Source: Prevotella veroralis DSM 19559 = JCM 6290 (GTDB lineage: Bacteria > Bacteroidota > Bacteroidia > Bacteroidales > Bacteroidaceae). Taken from it: 64,000 bases of DNA. Both the position numbers and the translations under genes were made by a program. Shown in pieces: positions 63,964 to 64,000 of the stretch. The stretch lies in the NCBI RefSeq assembly GCF_000377625.1, contig NZ_KB898329.1, positions 147,033-211,032 of the forward strand. The letters run 5' to 3'. Below the pieces are notes generated by a model that did no database searches, had not been told where the DNA came from, and saw only the letters and a program-made list of their open reading frames with translations. The stretch's first letter is position 1. Every line of letters begins with the position of its first letter.

Positions 63964-64000
63964 ATGGAGAACAAACAACAACGCCCCATCTTTCTGGGGT
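63964..64000 (+). CDS. Start of a ParA/TraA-like gene (truncated by window end)
   Basis: ATG at 63964 opens MENKQQRPIFLG, which resembles the N-terminus of the ParA-type ATPase TraA of Bacteroidetes conjugative transposons, which stands divergent from mobA in those elements. Only 12 codons are visible, so this is a weak call based mostly on position. Confidence 0.4.
   Translation, partial: MENKQQRPIFLG

Overview
The window looks like chromosome of an oral or gut Prevotella-type member of the Bacteroidales. Signs of this are the family-wide promoter element TAnnTTTG with an upstream TTG/TTTG ahead of many genes, a nusB-yajC-ybbR-coaE gene order, a DUF5606 protein, a secreted protein with a type IX secretion-like tail, a tmRNA whose tag reads GENNYALAA, and a CTnDOT-like mobABC/topoisomerase III conjugation backbone. 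No species can be named from the sequence alone.

Region 1 (1 to about 22.8 kb) is core chromosome: rplY (cut by the window edge), nusB-yajC-ybbR-coaE, a DUF5606 gene, hsp20, a large secreted cell-surface protein, a hemerythrin/YeaO pair divergent from a Crp/Fnr regulator (probable nitrosative or oxidative stress module), a CaCA antiporter, a TlpA-like thioredoxin, a queuosine-precursor transporter under a preQ1-I riboswitch followed by queF, a split HipA-type toxin-antitoxin operon with palindromic operators, a lipoprotein, a carboxyltransferase-type protein whose biotinyl-like domain has lost its lysine, an HD-domain hydrolase and a histidine acid phosphatase. Intergenic spacers carry dispersed GGGACAGA palindromes and two arrays of about 22-bp repeats.

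Region 2 (about 22.9 to 28.5 kb) is accessory DNA: an att-like region with three TGTAGCCA sites and a 16-bp hairpin, then a compact operon (unknown protein, HTH protein, Toprim/RecA-like primase-helicase, excisionase-like HTH), an AbiE-type toxin-antitoxin pair and a possible small RNA. The chromosomal tmRNA gene (ssrA, minus strand) follows at 28560-28955. No integrase is visible.

Region 3 (29.0 to 64 kb) is an integrative conjugative element of CTnDOT type that continues past the right edge: a 2059-residue methylase-helicase fusion, topoisomerase III and a DUF4099/DUF3945 protein on the left, then mobC, mobB, mobA, an oriT-like spacer and the first codons of a divergent traA/ParA-like gene on the right. 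Two cargo blocks sit between these. The first, AT-rich (39.05 to 54.66 kb), is an apparently complete single-promoter biosynthesis-uptake operon: an NRPS of FAAL-carrier-(degenerate carrier)-cyclisation-adenylation-carrier-thioesterase type, its own phosphopantetheinyl transferase, a TonB-dependent receptor, a XusB/DUF4374-like lipoprotein, two integral membrane proteins, two saccharopine-dehydrogenase-like oxidoreductases, a CmoA-like methyltransferase and an ICMT-like membrane methyltransferase. The second, more GC-rich (54.67 to 59.6 kb), holds a TetR regulator and a YbtP/YbtQ-like pair of ABC transporters, flanked by a decayed ABC gene start and a truncated outer-membrane porin.

The proposed biology is an inference: the conjugative element carries genes to make, secrete and retrieve a small acyl-thiazoline or acyl-oxazoline compound, most likely a metallophore. 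This is the strongest candidate in the window for an undescribed system.
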